Source: a virus. From it: DNA of 21,292 nucleotides. This document shows positions 20,372 to 21,292 of the stretch, in pieces (the first letter of the stretch is position 1; the number at the start of each line of letters is the position of its first letter). The position numbers and the translations under genes are program-made. The notes below the pieces were generated by a model. The model was not told the DNA's origin. It did not search any database and saw only the letters and a program-made list of their open reading frames with translations. Location: the IMG/VR virus record IMGVR_UViG_3300012006_000030, positions 1 to 21,292 of that record, one strand, 5' to 3'.

Positions 20372-20709
20372 GCGCCTCAGATAACTTGTCGGCTGGTCAG
20401 TTTCGCACTTACTACCACGGCACTGACGCTAGTAACGTTGAGTCAATAAAAAAGAGTGGTTTACATGAAGGCACTTACCTTGCTAACCATCCAGGTACTT
20501 CAGAAATCTACGGGGACAATGTTTTTAAGGTAACTATTCCTCCTCACCATGAGTTTGCACTTAATGAGGATGAGTATTGGGAAAACAATCAAGAACAACA
20601 CGGATACAAGCCTGCAGAAGTTCCAGACTCTAAAGACCTTGTGACTATGCGTCCTAAAGAGTTAAAGTTAGAAGGACCTAAGCCTTGGCAAGAGTGGTTA
20701 AAAAAATGA
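20368..20709 (+). CDS. ART/PARP-like HGT-type protein with shared leader, 113 aa
   Basis: Starts with the leader MSASDNLSAGQF, then YYHGTDASNVESIKKSGL, GTYLANHPGTSEIYG, VFKVTIPP. HGT at 17-19, Tyr37, and the following strand are the first two elements of the His-Tyr type ADP-ribosyltransferase fold; the third (Glu) position is unclear, perhaps in the acidic stretch around 65-75. The C-terminus is Lys-rich (RPKELKLEGPKPWQEW). ATGA overlaps on both sides. A third, different ART relative in a row, but its activity is less certain than that of the 19042 protein. Confidence 0.65.
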   Translation: MSASDNLSAGQFRTYYHGTDASNVESIKKSGLHEGTYLANHPGTSEIYGDNVFKVTIPPHHEFALNEDEYWENNQEQHGYKPAEVPDSKDLVTMRPKELKLEGPKPWQEWLKK

Positions 20710-21047
20710 GCGCCCAGAATCTTTCTTATCAGCAACTGGCTATGTTTATTCCAGCACACGAAATTGCTAAGTTACCGATGATGGATGCCCACAGAGGTGA
20801 ACCAAACACGGAAGTCCTTGCTCGTAAGTTAAAGTCTGCCAAGGAAGATACATGGGAAGAGTCAAAGGGCATGTACGAGTCCATCAAGAAGATTGGTGTA
20901 CAGCAACCTGTAGATATTATCCATGACTCAAAGCGTGGACCAATGCTTGGAGAAGGTCATCACCGTATCGCATCTGCCATGGATGTTAATCCAGATATGT
21001 TGATTCCTGTTACTCACAAAGAACCTCACGAAGCACGAAGCGAGTAA
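20706..21047 (+). CDS. ParB-like protein with shared leader, 113 aa
   Basis: ATG 20706 is chosen over an upstream codon at 20685 because the leader MSAQNLSYQQ and the ATGA overlap with the previous stop start here. The core GMYESIKKIGVQQPVDIIHDSKRG with PMLGEGHHRIASAMD (residues 55-93) is a clear ParB N-terminal domain: G-x-Q-x-P, then G-x-G-H-H-R-I. It has no HTH or dimerisation domain, so a stand-alone ParB/Srx fold, not a partition protein. Related to the proteins starting at 19497 and 21051. Confidence 0.85.
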   Translation: MSAQNLSYQQLAMFIPAHEIAKLPMMDAHRGEPNTEVLARKLKSAKEDTWEESKGMYESIKKIGVQQPVDIIHDSKRGPMLGEGHHRIASAMDVNPDMLIPVTHKEPHEARSE

Positions 21048-21050
21048 TAA

Positions 21051-21292
21051 ATGAGCGCCCAAGATAATCTTTCTCTTCAGCAACATCTACAAGCAGGACA
21101 ACTACCTATGTATATGACTGGACATGAGATTAAAGAGCATTACGGTTCTTCAGAACGTGATTCAGGAAAAACCGAACAAGATGTCTGGGATAGAAAGTTA
21201 ACAGAGTCTCAAGTAGATGAGGGATATGACTCCGAGTCTAAATCTTTATATGAGAGTATTAAGAAGCACGGTGTACAAAACCCAGTAGAGAT
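21051..21292 (+). CDS. ParB-like protein with shared leader, cut by window end
   Basis: ATG at 21051, three bases after the previous stop. The first 80 residues are visible: leader MSAQDNLSLQQ, then PMYMTGHEIKEH, VWDRKLTES and SLYESIKKHGVQNPV, which aligns with 19497 in the first half and with 20706 in the second. This bridges the two and shows that all three are paralogues. The GGHHR signature should follow outside the window. Confidence 0.8.
   Translation, partial: MSAQDNLSLQQHLQAGQLPMYMTGHEIKEHYGSSERDSGKTEQDVWDRKLTESQVDEGYDSESKSLYESIKKHGVQNPVE

Overview
The window looks like part of a temperate actinobacteriophage or an integrated prophage. Four things point that way: a tyrosine integrase with a small excisionase-like HTH gene, a WhiB-like iron-sulfur regulator (a family confined to Actinobacteria and their phages), a muralytic enzyme, and long runs of very small genes joined by ATGA, GTGA or TAATG overlaps. 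Base composition looks clearly lower in GC than in classical high-GC actinobacteria (estimated by eye, not counted). A low-GC host such as a freshwater planktonic actinobacterium is therefore plausible, but this is inference. Layout: (1) 1-1473, plus strand: the 3' part of an adenosylcobalamin-dependent (class II) ribonucleotide reductase. (2) 1505-4200, minus strand: three small unknown genes, a secreted or membrane-anchored lysozyme-like transglycosylase, and the integrase, which has its own promoter overlapped by a palindromic operator-like site. A terminator separates the integrase from the genes upstream. (3) 4331-13900, minus strand: a long, tightly packed cluster with excisionase-like HTH, a pyrimidine-dimer-glycosylase-like protein, WhiB, small HTH and zinc-finger proteins, an HNH endonuclease, a large HExxH plus VWA protein with its MoxR-type AAA+ partner, and a DUF6011-like protein. 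(4) 13901-15696: about 1.8 kb that is almost gene-free and rich in inverted repeats, with two possible micro-ORFs on the plus strand. It is the best candidate for a control or origin region. (5) 15697-16749, minus strand: a K/R-rich HNH protein. (6) 16820-21292, plus strand: a GNAT-like protein with a C2H2 finger, another HNH protein, several micro-genes, a conserved-looking unknown, and then a tandem array of small proteins. The most interesting part is 19042 to the window end. Three different ADP-ribosyltransferase-like proteins and three ParB-like proteins lie in tandem. Five of the six start with nearly the same short leader (M-S/A-A-x-D-N-L-S, the fourth of them lacking the D) and then diverge completely. 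A shared leader on enzymatically different cargo suggests a targeting tag, for instance for packaging into the capsid and ejection into the host. The T4 Alt ADP-ribosyltransferase gives a functional precedent for such delivery. Other signals worth following are a ten-base word repeated six times around the integrase in all three reading frames, a nine-base word repeated five times at 15.4-17.7 kb, the MoxR protein whose Walker B Asp is Gly, and a 13-bp inverted repeat enclosing 88 bases upstream of that MoxR gene. All family assignments come from reading motifs by eye; no searches were run.
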